DNA of 64,000 nucleotides from CAWCFV01 sp963794995 (GCA_963794995.1 CAWCFV010000002.1:3286001-3350000), one strand, 5' to 3'. Positions 26,040 through 36,973 are shown, numbered from the stretch's first letter. The notes: generated by a model from the letters alone, not told the origin. Made by a program: numbers and translations.

Positions 26040-26876
26040 GTGGACCGGACGGACAGCTTCGAGGCGGAACGGCCACGCCTGGTGGGGATCGCGAGCAGGC
26101 TGCTCGGCGACCACGCCGAGGCCCAGGACGTCGTGCAGCAGGGGTGGCTCCGGCTGCACTCGACGGACGCCGAGATCGAGAGCCTGCCGGCCTGGCTGAC
26201 GACGGTGACCACCCGGCTGTGCCTCGACCGGCTGCGGTCCAGGACGCCCGTGCCCACGGACGACGTCGAGGTCGAGGAGACCGCCGGCGACCCCGCGGAC
26301 GACGTCGCGCTCGCCGAGACCGTCGGACTCGCCTTGAACGTCGTGCTCGACCGGCTCTCCCCGCGCGAGCGGGTCGCCTTCGTGCTCCACGACAGCTTCG
26401 GCTACGAGTTCCCGACGATCGCCGGCGTCCTCGACACCACGCCCGCGGCCGCGCGCAAGCTGGCATCGCGGGCCCGGGCCAAGGTCACCCAGCCGCACCC
26501 CGAGGACCGCCTGGCCGACTGGGAGGTCGTCGACGCCTTCATGGCCGCAGCCAAGGACGGCGACTTCGACCGGCTGCTGCAGCTGCTCGCACCGGACGCC
26601 ACCGTGACTGCCGACGACGCCGCGGTCCTGGTCGGCACGCCACGGCGGATCCAGGGCGGGGACGAGGTGGCGACGTTCTTCGACGGCAGCGCCAAGGCCG
26701 CGCTCCCGGTCTTCGTCGGCGACCGGCCGGGTAGCGCCTGGTTCCACCTCGGCGCGGCCAGGGTCGTCTTCGACTTCACCGTCAGCGACGGCCTGGTGCG
26801 CGCCATCACCTTCCGCGCCGAGCCCGACGTCCTCTCGCGCGTCGTGCGGCGCGACGGCGGTCGGCCGCGAGGCTGA
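26040..26876 (+). CDS. ECF sigma factor, SigJ/ECF41-like, divergent
   Basis: 278 residues. Region 2 is FEAERPRLVGIASRLLGDHAE followed by AQDVVQQGWLRL, region 4 is LSPRERVAFVLHDSFGYEFP with PTIAGVLDTTPAAARKLASR, and a SnoaL-like C-terminal domain (VVDAFMAAAKDGDFDRLLQL) completes the SigJ/ECF41 layout, in which the C-terminal domain modulates activity without a separate anti-sigma. The usual WLPEP linker motif and NPDKL end motif are changed here (TPVPTDD; AEPDVL), so its control may differ. The GTG at 26040 has GGAAGGG eight bases upstream; a GTG at 26031 is an alternative. Confidence 0.85.
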   Translation: MDRTDSFEAERPRLVGIASRLLGDHAEAQDVVQQGWLRLHSTDAEIESLPAWLTTVTTRLCLDRLRSRTPVPTDDVEVEETAGDPADDVALAETVGLALNVVLDRLSPRERVAFVLHDSFGYEFPTIAGVLDTTPAAARKLASRARAKVTQPHPEDRLADWEVVDAFMAAAKDGDFDRLLQLLAPDATVTADDAAVLVGTPRRIQGGDEVATFFDGSAKAALPVFVGDRPGSAWFHLGAARVVFDFTVSDGLVRAITFRAEPDVLSRVVRRDGGRPRG

Positions 26877-26940
26877 CCCGGTCACACCCGGCCCGGTTCG
26901 ATCGTCAGCAGGACAAGACACCCTCGAGAAGGAGACGACC

Positions 26941-27177
26941 ATGAAGACCATGACCTGCCGAGCCCTCGGAGGGCCCTGCGACGTCGAGCACCGCGGGGAC
27001 AGTGCCGACGAGGTCATCAAGGCCCAGGACCGCCACCTCAAGCAGGCGGAGAAGGCCGGCGACGCGACCCATCAGGGAGCCAGAGACGCCATGAAGAGCC
27101 GCTGGCGGCACCCCGCGAAGTCGATGGGTTGGTACCGCGACACCAAGCAGGCCTTCGCCGCCCTCCCCGACGACTGA
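26941..27177 (+). CDS. DUF1059-like small protein
   Basis: 78 residues, ATG at 26941 after AGAAGGAGA. The opening MKTMTCRALGGPCDVEHRG closely resembles DUF1059 proteins (MKTMTC..LGG.CD), which carry a Cys pair that may bind metal. The remainder is charged and helical (EVIKAQDRHLKQAEKAG). It follows the SigJ-like gene by 64 bases on the same strand and may depend on it; no promoter is clear between them. Function unknown. Confidence 0.75.
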   Translation: MKTMTCRALGGPCDVEHRGDSADEVIKAQDRHLKQAEKAGDATHQGARDAMKSRWRHPAKSMGWYRDTKQAFAALPDD

Positions 27178-27204
27178 GGCGCCCGGGTCGGTGCCGCGGG
27201 TCGG

Positions 27205-29797
27205 TCAGTCCTCGGCGGTCCACCCACCGTCGAGCCGGTCGACGGCGGTGACCGTGACGACCGCGGCGCCGGCCTCGTCGGAGGCCGCCAGGTCGACACG
27301 GCGCCGAGACGCCCCAGTCGTGGTCGCCGGCCGGGTCGTCGAAGATCTGGCGCACCGTCCAGGCCGGGCGCCCTCGGCGACCTGCAGCAGCGCCGGGCCG
27401 CGGGCGTCCGCGCCGGTGAGCAGCACGTCGTGCTCGGCCCAGTAGCCCGCCATCGCCTCGGCCCAGACGTCGGCGTCGCAGCCGGCGTCGGCGTCGAGCT
27501 CGCCCAGCAGGTCGTAGCGGCGCAGCGCGGCCAGCTCGACCCGGCGGAACATCGCGTTGCGCACCAGCACGCGGAACGCGCGCACGTTCGCGGTGACCGG
27601 CCGGTGGCCGCTCGTCCCGGACCAGGGCTCGCTCGTCGACCTCCGGGCCGGGCGCGGTGAGCCGCTCCCACTCGTCGAGCAGGCTCGAGTCGACCTGGCG
27701 GACCAGCTCGCCCAGCCACTCGATGAGGTCGCGCAGCTCCTCGGTGCGGGCGTCGTCCGGAACCGTCTGCCGCAGCGCCTTGTAGGCGTCGGCGAGGTAG
27801 CGCAGCACCAGCCCCTCGGACCGGGCCAGGCCGTAGAACCCGACGTACTCGGTGAAGGTCATGTAGCGCTCGCTCATGTCGCGCGCGACGGACTTGGGCT
27901 TGAGCTCGTGGTCGGCGACCCACGGGTGGCCGCGCGCGGTAGGTGTCGTAGGCGTAGCCCAGCAGCTCGGCGAGCGGCCGCGGGTAGGTGACGTCCTCCA
28001 GCAGCTCCATCCGCTCCTCGTACTCGATGCCCTCCGCCTTCATCGCGGCCACCGCCTCGCCGCGGGCCTTGCTCCGCTGGGCGGCCACCACCTGCCGCGG
28101 GTCCTCCAGCGTCGCCTCGACGACCGAGAGCACGTCCAGGGCGTACGTCGGGGAGTCGCGGTCGAGCAGGTCGAGGGTGGCGACGGCGAGCGGCGACAGC
28201 GGCTGGTTGAGCGCGAAGTCGGGCTGCAGGTCGACGGTCAGCGCCCAGCGGCGGCCGTCGGGGGCGGGCGGGTCGACCCGCTGCACCACCCCGCCGGCGA
28301 CCAGGGCACGGAAGATCGCGATCGCCTGCCTGATGTGCCGCAGCTGCGCGGCCCGCGGCTCGTGGTTGTCCTCGAGCAGGTGCCGCATCGCGAGGAACGG
28401 GTCGCCGGGCCGGGCGAGGACGTTGAGCAGCATCGCGTGGGTGACGCGGAAGCTCGAGCGCAGCGGCTCCGGGGGCGCCGCGACCAGCCGTTCGAAGGTC
28501 GGCTCGCCCCAGGAGACGAAACCCTCGGGAGCCTTCTTGCGCACGAGCTTCTTCAGCTTCTTCGGGTCGTCGCCCGCCTTGACCCGGAGCCGCTCGTTCT
28601 CGACGTCGTGGTCCGGTGCCTGCACCACCACGGTCCCGGCGGTGTCGTAGCCGGCCCGCCCGGCGCGACCGGCGACCTGGTGGAACTCCCGGGCGGTGAG
28701 GTGCCGCACCCGGGTGCCGTCGTACTTCGACACCGACGTGACCAGGACCGTGCGGATCGGCACGTTGATGCCGACCCCGAGCGTGTCCGTGCCGCAGACC
28801 ACCTTGAGCAGCCCGGCCTGGGCCAGCGTCTCGACCAGCCGCCGGTAGCGCGGCAGCAGACCGGCGTGGTGCACGCCGACGCCGTGCCGCACCAGCCGGG
28901 ACAGGGTCGGGCCGAAGCCGGACCGGAAGCGGAACGCCCCGAGCGCGGCGGCGATCTCGTCGCGCTGCGCCCGGCTCGCGACGTTCACGCTGGTGAGCGC
29001 CTGGGCGCGCTCCAGCGCCGCCGCCTGCGTCGGGTGCACGACGTAGACCGGTGCCCGGTCGGTGGAGAGCAGCTCCTCGAGCGTCTCGTGCACCGGCGTC
29101 TTCGCGTAGTAGTACGTCAGCGGTACCGGCCGCTCGACCGACTCCACGACGGCCGTGGTCCGTCCGGTCCGGCGGGTGAGGTCGTCGCGGAAGAAGCCGA
29201 CCTCGCCGAGGGTCGCCGACATGAGCAGGAACTGGGCGCGGGGGAGCTCCAGCAGCGGCACCTGCCAGGCCCAGCCGCGCTCCGGGTCGCGCGTAGTAGT
29301 GGAACTCGTCCATGACGACCAGGCCGAGGTCGGTGTCGGCGCCGTCTCGCAGCGCGTGGTTGGCGACCACCTCGGCGGTCGCGGTCAGCAGCGGTGCGTC
29401 CGGGTTCACGCTGGCGTCGCCGGTGAGCATCCCGACGTTCTCGGCGCCGAACACGTCGATGAGGGCGAAGAACTTCTCCGACACCAGCGCCTTGATCGGC
29501 GCCGTCCACACGCCCGCCGCCCCGCTGCGAGCGCTGCGAACATCGCGCCCGTGGCGACCAGGCTCTTGCCCGACCCGGTCGGTGTCGCGAGCACGACGTT
29601 GCTGCCCGACGACCAGCTCGATCAGCGCCTCGGTCTGCGCGGGGTAGAGGTCGAGCCCCTCGGCTAGCGGCCCAGGCGGCGAACGCGTCGAACACCTCGT
29701 CCGGTCCGCCGCCGCGGGGGAGGTGGTCGACGAGGCGCACCGGGCTCAGGGTAGGGGCGCGACCGGGCCGGTCCGAGGGCGGGGAAGAGTTCGGCAT
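27205..29797 (-). pseudogene. DUF3516-type DEAD/DEAH (Ski2-like) RNA helicase, about eight frameshifts
   Basis: Joined across frames the product is about 860 residues. Motifs in order: Q-region EGLDLYPAQTEALIELVV, Walker A TPTGSGKSLVATG, WTAPIKALVSEKFFAL, DEFHYY (DEVH-like), LLMSATLGEVGFF, VHHAGLLPRYRRLVE, GRAGRAGYDT and a C-terminal DUF3516 region. Frame changes are needed near 29662, 29606, 29510, 29289, 27932, 27600, 27366 and 27298. Six look like one extra base in coding sense and two like one missing base. Apart from these the reading is uninterrupted and strongly family-like. Start ATG at 29797, 21 bases from the divergent MFS start. Either a decaying gene or consensus errors. Confidence 0.8.
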
Positions 29798-29818
29798 CGA
29801 TCACGGTTGCTGCCGGGG

Positions 29819-31351
29819 ATGACCACCACCAGGGAGCCGGCGGGCGGGGAGAGCCAGCGGACCGCCGTCGGCCTGCGCTCCGAGCGCGGCCCCGTCCTGG
29901 CGGCGATCATGCTCGCGACCGCGCTGGTGGCCCTCGACGCCACCATCATCGCCACCGCGGTGCCCTCGATCGTCCGTGACGTCGGCGGCTTCTCGCAGTT
30001 CCCGTGGCTGTTCTCGATCTACCTGCTGACCCAGGCCGTGACCACGCCGCTCTACGGCAAGATGTCCGACGTCGTCGGCCGCCGGCCGGTCCTGTTCCTC
30101 GGCATCGGCATCTTCCTGCTCGGCTCGGTGCTCTGCGGGGTCGCCTGGAGCATGCCGACGCTCATCGTGGCGCGGGCGGTGCAGGGCATCGGAGCCGGTG
30201 CGGTGCTGCCGGTGACCATGACCATCATCGGCGACCTCTACTCGGTGCAGGAGCGGGCCCGTGTCCAGGGCTACGTCGCCAGCGTGTGGGGGATCTCATC
30301 GGTCGTCGGCCCGGCGCTGGGCGGGGTGTTCTCGGAGTACCTGAGCTGGCGCTGGATCTTCTTCGTGAACCTCCCGGTCGGTGCGGTCGCGGCGTGGATG
30401 CTCTACCGCGCGTTCCACGAGAAGGTGGAGCGCCGCAAGCACGACTTCGACCTGCTCGGGGCCACCCTGCTCATCGTGGGCTGCTCCCTGGTCATCCTCG
30501 GGCTGCTCGAGGGCGGCGTGGCCTGGGACTGGGACTCGGCGGTGAGCATCGGGGTCTTCGCGGTCGGCGCGATCTCGCTGCTCGCGTTCGTGCTGGTCGA
30601 GCGCCGGGCCACCGAGCCGGTCCTCCCGCTGTGGGTGTTCAGGCGCCGGGTGCTGGTCGGCGGCAACCTGGCCTCGATGGCCATCGGGGTCACCCTGATC
30701 GGGCTCAGCTCCTACGTCCCGACGTACGCCCAGGGCGTCCTCGGCACCGGCGCGCTGGTGGCCGGCTTCGCGCTCTCCGCCATGACGCTGGGCTGGCCCC
30801 TGGCGGCCGCGCTGTCCGGCCGGCTGTACCTGCGGATCGGCTTCCGCGACACCGCGCTGATCGGCGGGGCGATCGCCGTGGCCGGCGCGAGCATGGTCGC
30901 GCTCCTCGGTGCGGACTCCTCGGTCACCACCGTCGGGCTCGCGTGCTTCGTGGTGGGCGTCGGGCTCGGGTTCTGGTCCGCGCCGACGATGGTCGCCGTC
31001 CAGTCCGCGGTGGACTGGCACCGGCGCGGCGTCGTGACCGGCACCTACATGTTCGCCCGCAACCTGGGCAGCGCCGTGGGCGTCGCGGTCTTCGGCGCGA
31101 TCGCCAACTCCACGCTCGCCGACCGCCTCTCCGACCCGCCGGCCGAGGTCGCCGGGTCGCTGCCCGGCGGTGCAGGCGCCGAGCGCCGCCTGCTCGAGGG
31201 CGACCTGAGCGGTCCGGCCGAGACGTTCGTGCGCGCGGCCCTCTACGACGCCTCGCACCACGTCTTCCTCGGCGTGGTGGTGGCCGCGCTCGTGGGCGCG
31301 CTGGTCCTCTGGCTCGTCCCGCGCCGCCCCACCGTCATCGACGCCGGCTGA
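29819..31351 (+). CDS. MFS multidrug exporter, DHA2 (EmrB/QacA) family
   Basis: 510 residues with 14 predicted helices. Helix 1 has LVALDATIIATAVPSIVRDV and is followed by the loop YGKMSDVVGRRPVLFLG (motif A). Motif C appears as ISSVVGPALGGVFSEYLSWR with WRWIFFVNLPVG, both typical of DHA2 exporters. The protein should expel drugs or toxic metabolites by proton antiport. Start ATG at 29819, after a 21-base gap from the divergent helicase gene. Notably it is intact although both flanking helicase genes are frameshifted many times. Confidence 0.9.
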   Translation: MTTTREPAGGESQRTAVGLRSERGPVLAAIMLATALVALDATIIATAVPSIVRDVGGFSQFPWLFSIYLLTQAVTTPLYGKMSDVVGRRPVLFLGIGIFLLGSVLCGVAWSMPTLIVARAVQGIGAGAVLPVTMTIIGDLYSVQERARVQGYVASVWGISSVVGPALGGVFSEYLSWRWIFFVNLPVGAVAAWMLYRAFHEKVERRKHDFDLLGATLLIVGCSLVILGLLEGGVAWDWDSAVSIGVFAVGAISLLAFVLVERRATEPVLPLWVFRRRVLVGGNLASMAIGVTLIGLSSYVPTYAQGVLGTGALVAGFALSAMTLGWPLAAALSGRLYLRIGFRDTALIGGAIAVAGASMVALLGADSSVTTVGLACFVVGVGLGFWSAPTMVAVQSAVDWHRRGVVTGTYMFARNLGSAVGVAVFGAIANSTLADRLSDPPAEVAGSLPGGAGAERRLLEGDLSGPAETFVRAALYDASHHVFLGVVVAALVGALVLWLVPRRPTVIDAG

Positions 31352-31379
31352 CCGCCGGCCGACGACCGGCGCCGGCCGG

Positions 31380-34300
31380 TCAGGCGGTGGCCGCGTCCAT
31401 CGCGCGGAAGACGCGCTTCTCCGAGACGGGGTAGGGCGTCCCGAGCTGCTGGGCGAACACGCTGACCCGCAGCTCCTCCAGCATCCAGGCGACCTCGCGG
31501 ACCGCCGGCTCGTCGCGGCGCTCGGGGCGCAGGCCGGACAGCCAGGCCGCGTGCTCCCGCTCGGCGTGCTCGACCCGGCGCAGCCGCTCGTGGTCGCGCG
31601 CCGGGGCCGTGGCCAGCACGTCGAGGCGGCGCTGGTCCGCCACGAGGTAGCGCTGCACGTCGGCGAGCCGGGCCGCGCCGTGCGCCGTGACGAAGTCGGC
31701 AGGCAGCAGCCGCGCGACGTGCGCCCGCACGTCGAGCAGCGACGGCAGCGCGGCCGGTGCCGCACCGTCGCCGGCCCGGCTCGCGACGTCGTGCCCGACA
31801 GCCAGCAGCCGGGCGACCTGGGCGACGACGTCGTACGCGGCGCCCGGCAGGTCGGCCCGCACCGCGTCGCGCAGCCGTTCGAAGCCGGCCTCGTCGGCGA
31901 CCGGCCCGCTGCCCTGGACGTGCCGGTCGACCAGCAGGTCCAGGGCAGCCGTGACGCAGTCGTCGAGCAGGGCGGGGACCGAGGGGTAGGGGCTGCGCCC
32001 GAGCGCGAGCTTGTCGGCGTTGCCGAGCCGGCCGACAACTCCCTTCACCGGCGACGGCAGCGCCAGGGCGAGCAGGCGGCGCACGCCGGCCCGGCTGGCC
32101 GCCTGCGCGGCGCGCTGCGACCCGAGCACCCGCAGAGCCACCGAGGCACCCTCGTCGACCAGCGCCGGGAAGCCCTGGACGGTGCGGCCGGCGACCTCCC
32201 GGGCGAAGGTCGTCGGCAACGCGCCGAACGTCCAGCCGGTCAGGCCGCTGCGCTCCACCTCGGCCGCAGCCTGCGCGACCGTGGCGCGCACGTCGGGCGC
32301 CAGCGCCCGCTGCAACGCGTCGAGGTCCTTGCCGGACGCCGCCACCGTGCCGTCGTCCCGCTCGACGCGGAAGGTGAGGCGCAGGTGGCCGGGCACCTTC
32401 GCGAGGTCCCACTCGGCGTGGCGGACCTCGACGCCGGTCATGGCGCGCAGCTCACGGGCCAGGGCGTCGGTGAAGGGCTCCGTGCCCGGCTCCGGCCCGA
32501 GCCGGCCCAGGACGGCCGCGGCGGTGTCCGGTGCGGGCACGAACACCTTGCGCAGCTGCTTCGGCAGCGACCGCAGGAGCGCCACGGCGAGGTCGTGGCG
32601 CAGTCCCGGCACCTGCCAGTCGAAGCCGTGCGGCTGCAGCCGGTTGAGCACCGTGACCGGCACGTGCACCGTCACCCCGTCGGCCTCGGTCCCGGGCTCG
32701 AACTGGTAGGTCAGCGGCAGCCGCAGGTCGTCCTGCAGCCAGGTGTCGGGATAGTCCTCGGCGCTGACCCCCTCCGCGTCGTCGCGCACCAGCATCGCGG
32801 GGTCGAAGGTGAGCAGGTCCGGCTCGGACCGCCCGGCCTTCTTCCACCAGGCGTCGAAGTGCCGCGCCGAGACGACCTCGGCCGGCACCCGCTGCGTCGT
32901 AGAACGCGACCAGGTCCTCGTCGTCGACGAGGATGTCGCGGCGGCGGGCGCGGTTCTCGAGGTCCTCGACGTCGTCGAGCAGCGCGCGGTTGCGGTGGAA
33001 GAACTCGTGGTGCGTGCGCCACTCGCCCTCGACCAGCGCGTGCCGGATGAACAGCTCGCGGCGACACGACCGGGTCGATGCGGCCGTAGGCCACCCGGCG
33101 CTGGGCCACCAGCGGCACCCCGTAGAGCAGGACCTTCTCGTACGCCATCGCCGCGCCGCGGCTCGCCGACCAGTGCGGCTCGCTGTAGCTCCGTCGGACC
33201 AGGTGCTCGGCGAGCGGCTCGACCGACTCCGGCTCGACCCGGCCCAGGTCCCGCGCCCAGAGCCGCGAGGTCTCGACCAGCTCGACCGCCATCACCCAGC
33301 GCGGCGGCTTCGGAACAGGGCGGACCCCGGCCACGGTGCGAAGCGCGCCCCGCGCGCGCCGAGGTAGCTCGCCGCTTGTCCGGGTCCCGCAGCCCGACGT
33401 GCGAGAGCAGGCCGGCGCAGCAGCGCCTCGTGCACCGGCCGGGGGTCGTCGCCGGGCTCACCGGGCTCTCCGCGGCGTCCAGGCCGATCGAACGGCAGAC
33501 CCGGCGCAGCTGGGCCACCAGGTCCTGCCACTCGCGGATCCGCAGGTAGTGCAGGTACTCCGGCTGCACAGCCGGCGGAACGCGCTGCCGGACAGCGCGT
33601 GCTGCTGCTCGTCGCAGGTAGCGCCACAGGTTGCGGTAGGCGAGGAAGTCCGACCGGTCGTCAGCGAACCGGCGGTGCTTCTCGTCGGCCGCCGGCTGGT
33701 GCTCGGGCGGCCGCTCCCGCGGGTCCTGGATCGACATGGCCGCGGTGATGACGACCAGGACGTCGGGCAGGCACGCCCTGGGCGTCGGCGGCCAGCACCA
33801 TCCGGGCCAGCCGGGGGTCGAGCGGCAGCCGGGCCAGCTTCGTGCCCAGCGGGGTGAGCCGCCGGACCGGACCGGCCGCTGCCGGGTCGAGGGCGCCGAG
33901 CTCCTCGAGCAGCGCGACCCCGTCGCTGATCTGCCGGTGGTCGGGCGGCTCGACGAACGGGAACGCCTCGACGTCGCCGAGCCCCAGCGAGGTCATGGCG
34001 AGGATCACCGAGGCGAGGTTCGTGCGCAGGATCTCCGGCTCGGTGAACTCGCGGCCGCTCCTCGAAGTCGGTCTCGCTGTAGAGCCGGATGCAGACGCCG
34101 TCGGAGACGCGGCCGCAGCGTCCGGCCCGCTGGTCGGCGCTGGCCCGGCTGACCCGCTCGATCGGCAGCCGCTGCACCTTGAGCCGGTGGCTGTAGCGCG
34201 ACATCCGCGCGGTGCCCGCGTCGACGACGTAGCGGATGCCGGGCACGGTCAGCGAGGTCTCGGCCACGTTGGTGGCGAGCACCACCCGGCGTGCGGCGTG

Positions 34301-35198
34301 CGGGGCGAACACCGCGTGCTGCTCGGACGCCGAGAGTCGGGCGTACAGCGGCAGGACGTCGACGTGCTCGCGCCGGCGGGACAGGTGGGCCCGCAGCGCG
34401 TCGGCGGTGTCGCGGATCTCCCGCTCGCCGGAGAGGAACACGAGCACGTCACCGGGTCCCTCGGCGGCGAGCTCGTCGACGGCGTCCAGGACGCCCTGGA
34501 CCTGGTCCCGCTCCTCCCCGCCGTCCGCACCCGGCCGGTCGGGGTCGACGAGCGGCCGGTAGCGCACCTCGACCGGGTAGGTGCGCCCGGTGACCTCCAC
34601 CACCGGAGCGTCGTCGAAGTGCGCGGCGAACCGGGCGGTGTCGATCGTCGCGGAGGTCACGACGAGCTTGAGGTCGGGCCGCCGGGGGAGCAGGGCCTTG
34701 AGGTAGCCGAGCAGGAAGTCGATGTTGAGGCTGCGCTCGTGGGCCTCGTCGATGATGACCGTGTCGTAGCGGCGCAGGTCATCGGTCGCGCTGGATCTCG
34801 GCGAGCAGGATGCCGTCGGTCATCAGGCGGACGGCGGTGTCCGGGCCGGCCTTGTCGGTGAACCGCACGGAGTAGCCGACCAGCCCGCCGAGCGGCACGG
34901 CGAGCTCCTCGGCGATCCGCTCGGCCACGGTCCGGGCGGCGATCCGGCGCGGCTGGGTGTGCCCGATCAGACCGGCCTGCCCGCGGCCCAGCCCGAGGCA
35001 GATCTTCGGCAGCTGGGTCGTCTTCCCCGAGCCGGTCTCGCCCGCGACCACGACGACCTGGTGGTCCCGGATGGCGGCCGCGATGTCGTCGCGCCGGGCC
35101 GCCACCGGCAGGTCGGGGTACGTGATCGGCGGGACCACGACCCGCCGGGCGGGGTGGCCGGGCCGCTCGGGCGGCGGGTCGGTGGTGGTCGGCTGCAT
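31380..35198 (-). pseudogene. hrpA: HrpA-type ATP-dependent RNA helicase, about twelve frameshifts
   Basis: The joined product is about 1270 residues, full length for HrpA. Present are Walker A VVVAGETGSGKTTQLPKI, HTQPRRIAARTVAERIAEEL, DEAH in IIDEAHERSLNIDFLLGYLK, VTSATIDTARFAAHF, VLVFLSGEREIRDTA, ATNVAETSLTVPGIRYVVDA, QRAGRCGRVSDG, and the long HrpA C-terminal domain, intact from about 32890 to 31380. Frame changes fall near 34784, 34051, 33774, 33614, 33561, 33462, 33417, 33371, 33367, 33310, 33058 and 32895. Nine look like one extra base and three like one missing base. Removing them restores expected text such as EIQRDDDLRRYDT. HrpA remodels RNA; in bacteria it is usually non-essential. 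Confidence 0.82.
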
Positions 35199-35349
35199 GC
35201 GGGGTCGAGGGTATCCGGCGCGCGTCGTCCCGGTCGCGGGAGAAATGTCCGCGACCGGTGTCGATCGGGGGTGTCGTCGTCCGTCGTAGGGGTGTCAGAG
35301 TCGGACGTGGACCGGCCCCGTCACCCGGGGTCAGGAGAGGGAGAGACCC

Positions 35350-35697
35350 ATGAGCGAGTACCTGATCCTCATCTACGAGGACGAACAGGGTTACGCCGAG
35401 GGCGGGGAGGCCGCCTTCGCCACGGCCATGGAGGCGCACGGCAGGTTCGCCGAGCAGGTCGTCGAGCAGGGCGCCAAGCTCGTGGGAGGCAACGGGCTGC
35501 AGCCCGCCTCGACCGCGACCACGGTGCGGGGCGACACGGTGACCGACGGCCCCTTCGCCGAGACCAAGGAGGCCCTCGGGGGCTACTACCTGATCGAGGC
35601 GGCCGACCTCGACCAGGCGCTGGCCGTCGCGAAGCTGTGCCCCGCGCCGTTCGGTGGCGTCGAGGTGCGCCCGGTCATGGTGTTCCCGGACGCCTGA
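35350..35697 (+). CDS. YCII-related (DGPF) domain protein
   Basis: 115 residues with the family signature DGPFAETKEALGGYYLIEAA (residues about 62-81) and the opening MSEYLILIYEDEQG. The fold is a dimeric alpha/beta barrel with a His/Asp pocket; activity is unknown. It lies ten bases ahead of the ECF42-type sigma gene. DGPF proteins are the known genomic partners, and reported targets, of ECF42 sigma factors, so co-regulation is expected. The ATG at 35350 is preceded by GGAGAGGGAGAG. Confidence 0.9.
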   Translation: MSEYLILIYEDEQGYAEGGEAAFATAMEAHGRFAEQVVEQGAKLVGGNGLQPASTATTVRGDTVTDGPFAETKEALGGYYLIEAADLDQALAVAKLCPAPFGGVEVRPVMVFPDA

Positions 35698-35707
35698 CGG
35701 GCCGCGC

Positions 35708-36973
35708 ATGCCCGCCGACCCCGACGACGTCGGGGCAGCCGTCGCCGACGCGCACCGCCACGAGTGGGGATTCGTCCTCGCCGCGACGGTGCGCGTCGCG
35801 GGCAGCATCGACCTCGCGGAGGAGTGCGTCCAGGACGCGTACGGCGCGGCGCTGGACGCCTGGGCCCGGCAGGGGGTGCCCCGGTCGCCGGGCGCCTGGC
35901 TGACCACGACGGCCCGCCGCCGCGCGCTGGACGCGTTGCGCCGCGAGCAGACGCTGCGCCGCAAGCTGCCCCTGCTCGTCGAGCCGGAGGTGACCGAGGG
36001 GCCGGAGGACCGGGTGGACGCTCTGGACCGTCCCGACGACGTGCTCACCGACGAGCGGCTCCGGCTGGTGTTCACCTGCTGCCACCCGGCCCTCGCCAGG
36101 GACGCGCAGGTCGCGCTGACGCTGCGCCTGCTGTGCGGGCTCACCACGGCCGAGATCGCCGCGGCGTTCCTCGTCACCGAGTCGACGATGGCCGCGCGCG
36201 TGACGCGGGCCAAGAAGAAGATCGCGGCGGCGCACATCCCGTACCGGGTCCCGGGCGCCGCCGAGCTGCCGGAGCGCCTGGACGCCGTGCTCACCGTGCT
36301 GCACCTGGTGTTCACGACCGGGCACACCGCGCCGTCGGGCCCCGGGCTCGTCCGCGCCGATCTCGTGGGCCGGGCCGTCGACCTGGGCCGCGTCCTCGCC
36401 GCGCTGATGCCGGACGAGGCCGAGGTCCGCGGACTGCTCGCCCTCATGCTGCTCACCGACGCGCGGCGCGGGACCCGCACGGACGACGCCGGGCGGCTGG
36501 TGCTGCTGGCCGACCAGGACCGCAGCCGGTGGGACCGGTCCCGGGTGCTGGAGGGGCTCGGCCTGGTCCGCGACCTGCACCACAGCCGGGTCGGCCGGTA
36601 CGGCGTGCAGGCGGCCATCGCCGCCGAGCACGCGCTGGCCCCGTCGTACGCCGACACCAGCTGGCCGAGGGTCCTGGCGCTCTACGACGCGCTGCTGCGG
36701 GAGTGGCCCTCGCCGGTGGTCGCCCTCAACCGGGCGGTGGCGCTCGCGGAGGTGGCCGGTCCCGAGGCGGCGCTCGCCGAGGTCGACGGGCTGGCGGCCG
36801 ACGGCCGGCTCGACGGCTACCGGTACCTGGCCGCCACCCGCGCCGACCTGCTGCGCCGGCTCGGCCGCGCGGAGGAGGCGGCGCGGGCCTACCGCGCGGC
36901 GCTGGAGCTCGCGGACAACGACGCGGAGCGTGAGTTCCTCGAGGGCCGGCTCGCCGAGACCCGCGGGCGCTGA
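35708..36973 (+). CDS. ECF42-type RNA polymerase sigma factor with long C-terminal domain
   Basis: 421 residues. Region 2 includes WGFVLAATVRVAGSIDLAEE and CVQDAYGAALDAWARQGVP, and region 4 includes CCHPALARDAQVALTLRLL followed by the HTH LTTAEIAAAFLVTESTMAAR. The C-terminal 240 residues form the TPR-like DUF6596 domain (LMLLTDARRGTRTDDAGRLV, then NRAVALAEVAGPEAALAEVD). This domain is required for activity in characterised ECF42 proteins and no anti-sigma is used. The ATG at 35708 follows the DGPF gene by ten bases: a two-gene operon. Confidence 0.92.
   Translation: MPADPDDVGAAVADAHRHEWGFVLAATVRVAGSIDLAEECVQDAYGAALDAWARQGVPRSPGAWLTTTARRRALDALRREQTLRRKLPLLVEPEVTEGPEDRVDALDRPDDVLTDERLRLVFTCCHPALARDAQVALTLRLLCGLTTAEIAAAFLVTESTMAARVTRAKKKIAAAHIPYRVPGAAELPERLDAVLTVLHLVFTTGHTAPSGPGLVRADLVGRAVDLGRVLAALMPDEAEVRGLLALMLLTDARRGTRTDDAGRLVLLADQDRSRWDRSRVLEGLGLVRDLHHSRVGRYGVQAAIAAEHALAPSYADTSWPRVLALYDALLREWPSPVVALNRAVALAEVAGPEAALAEVDGLAADGRLDGYRYLAATRADLLRRLGRAEEAARAYRAALELADNDAEREFLEGRLAETRGR

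Noticed and set aside
27205..35198. Programmed ribosomal frameshifting in the helicases
   Set aside because: About twenty events of both signs without slippery heptamers or downstream pseudoknots is incompatible with known programmed frameshifting.
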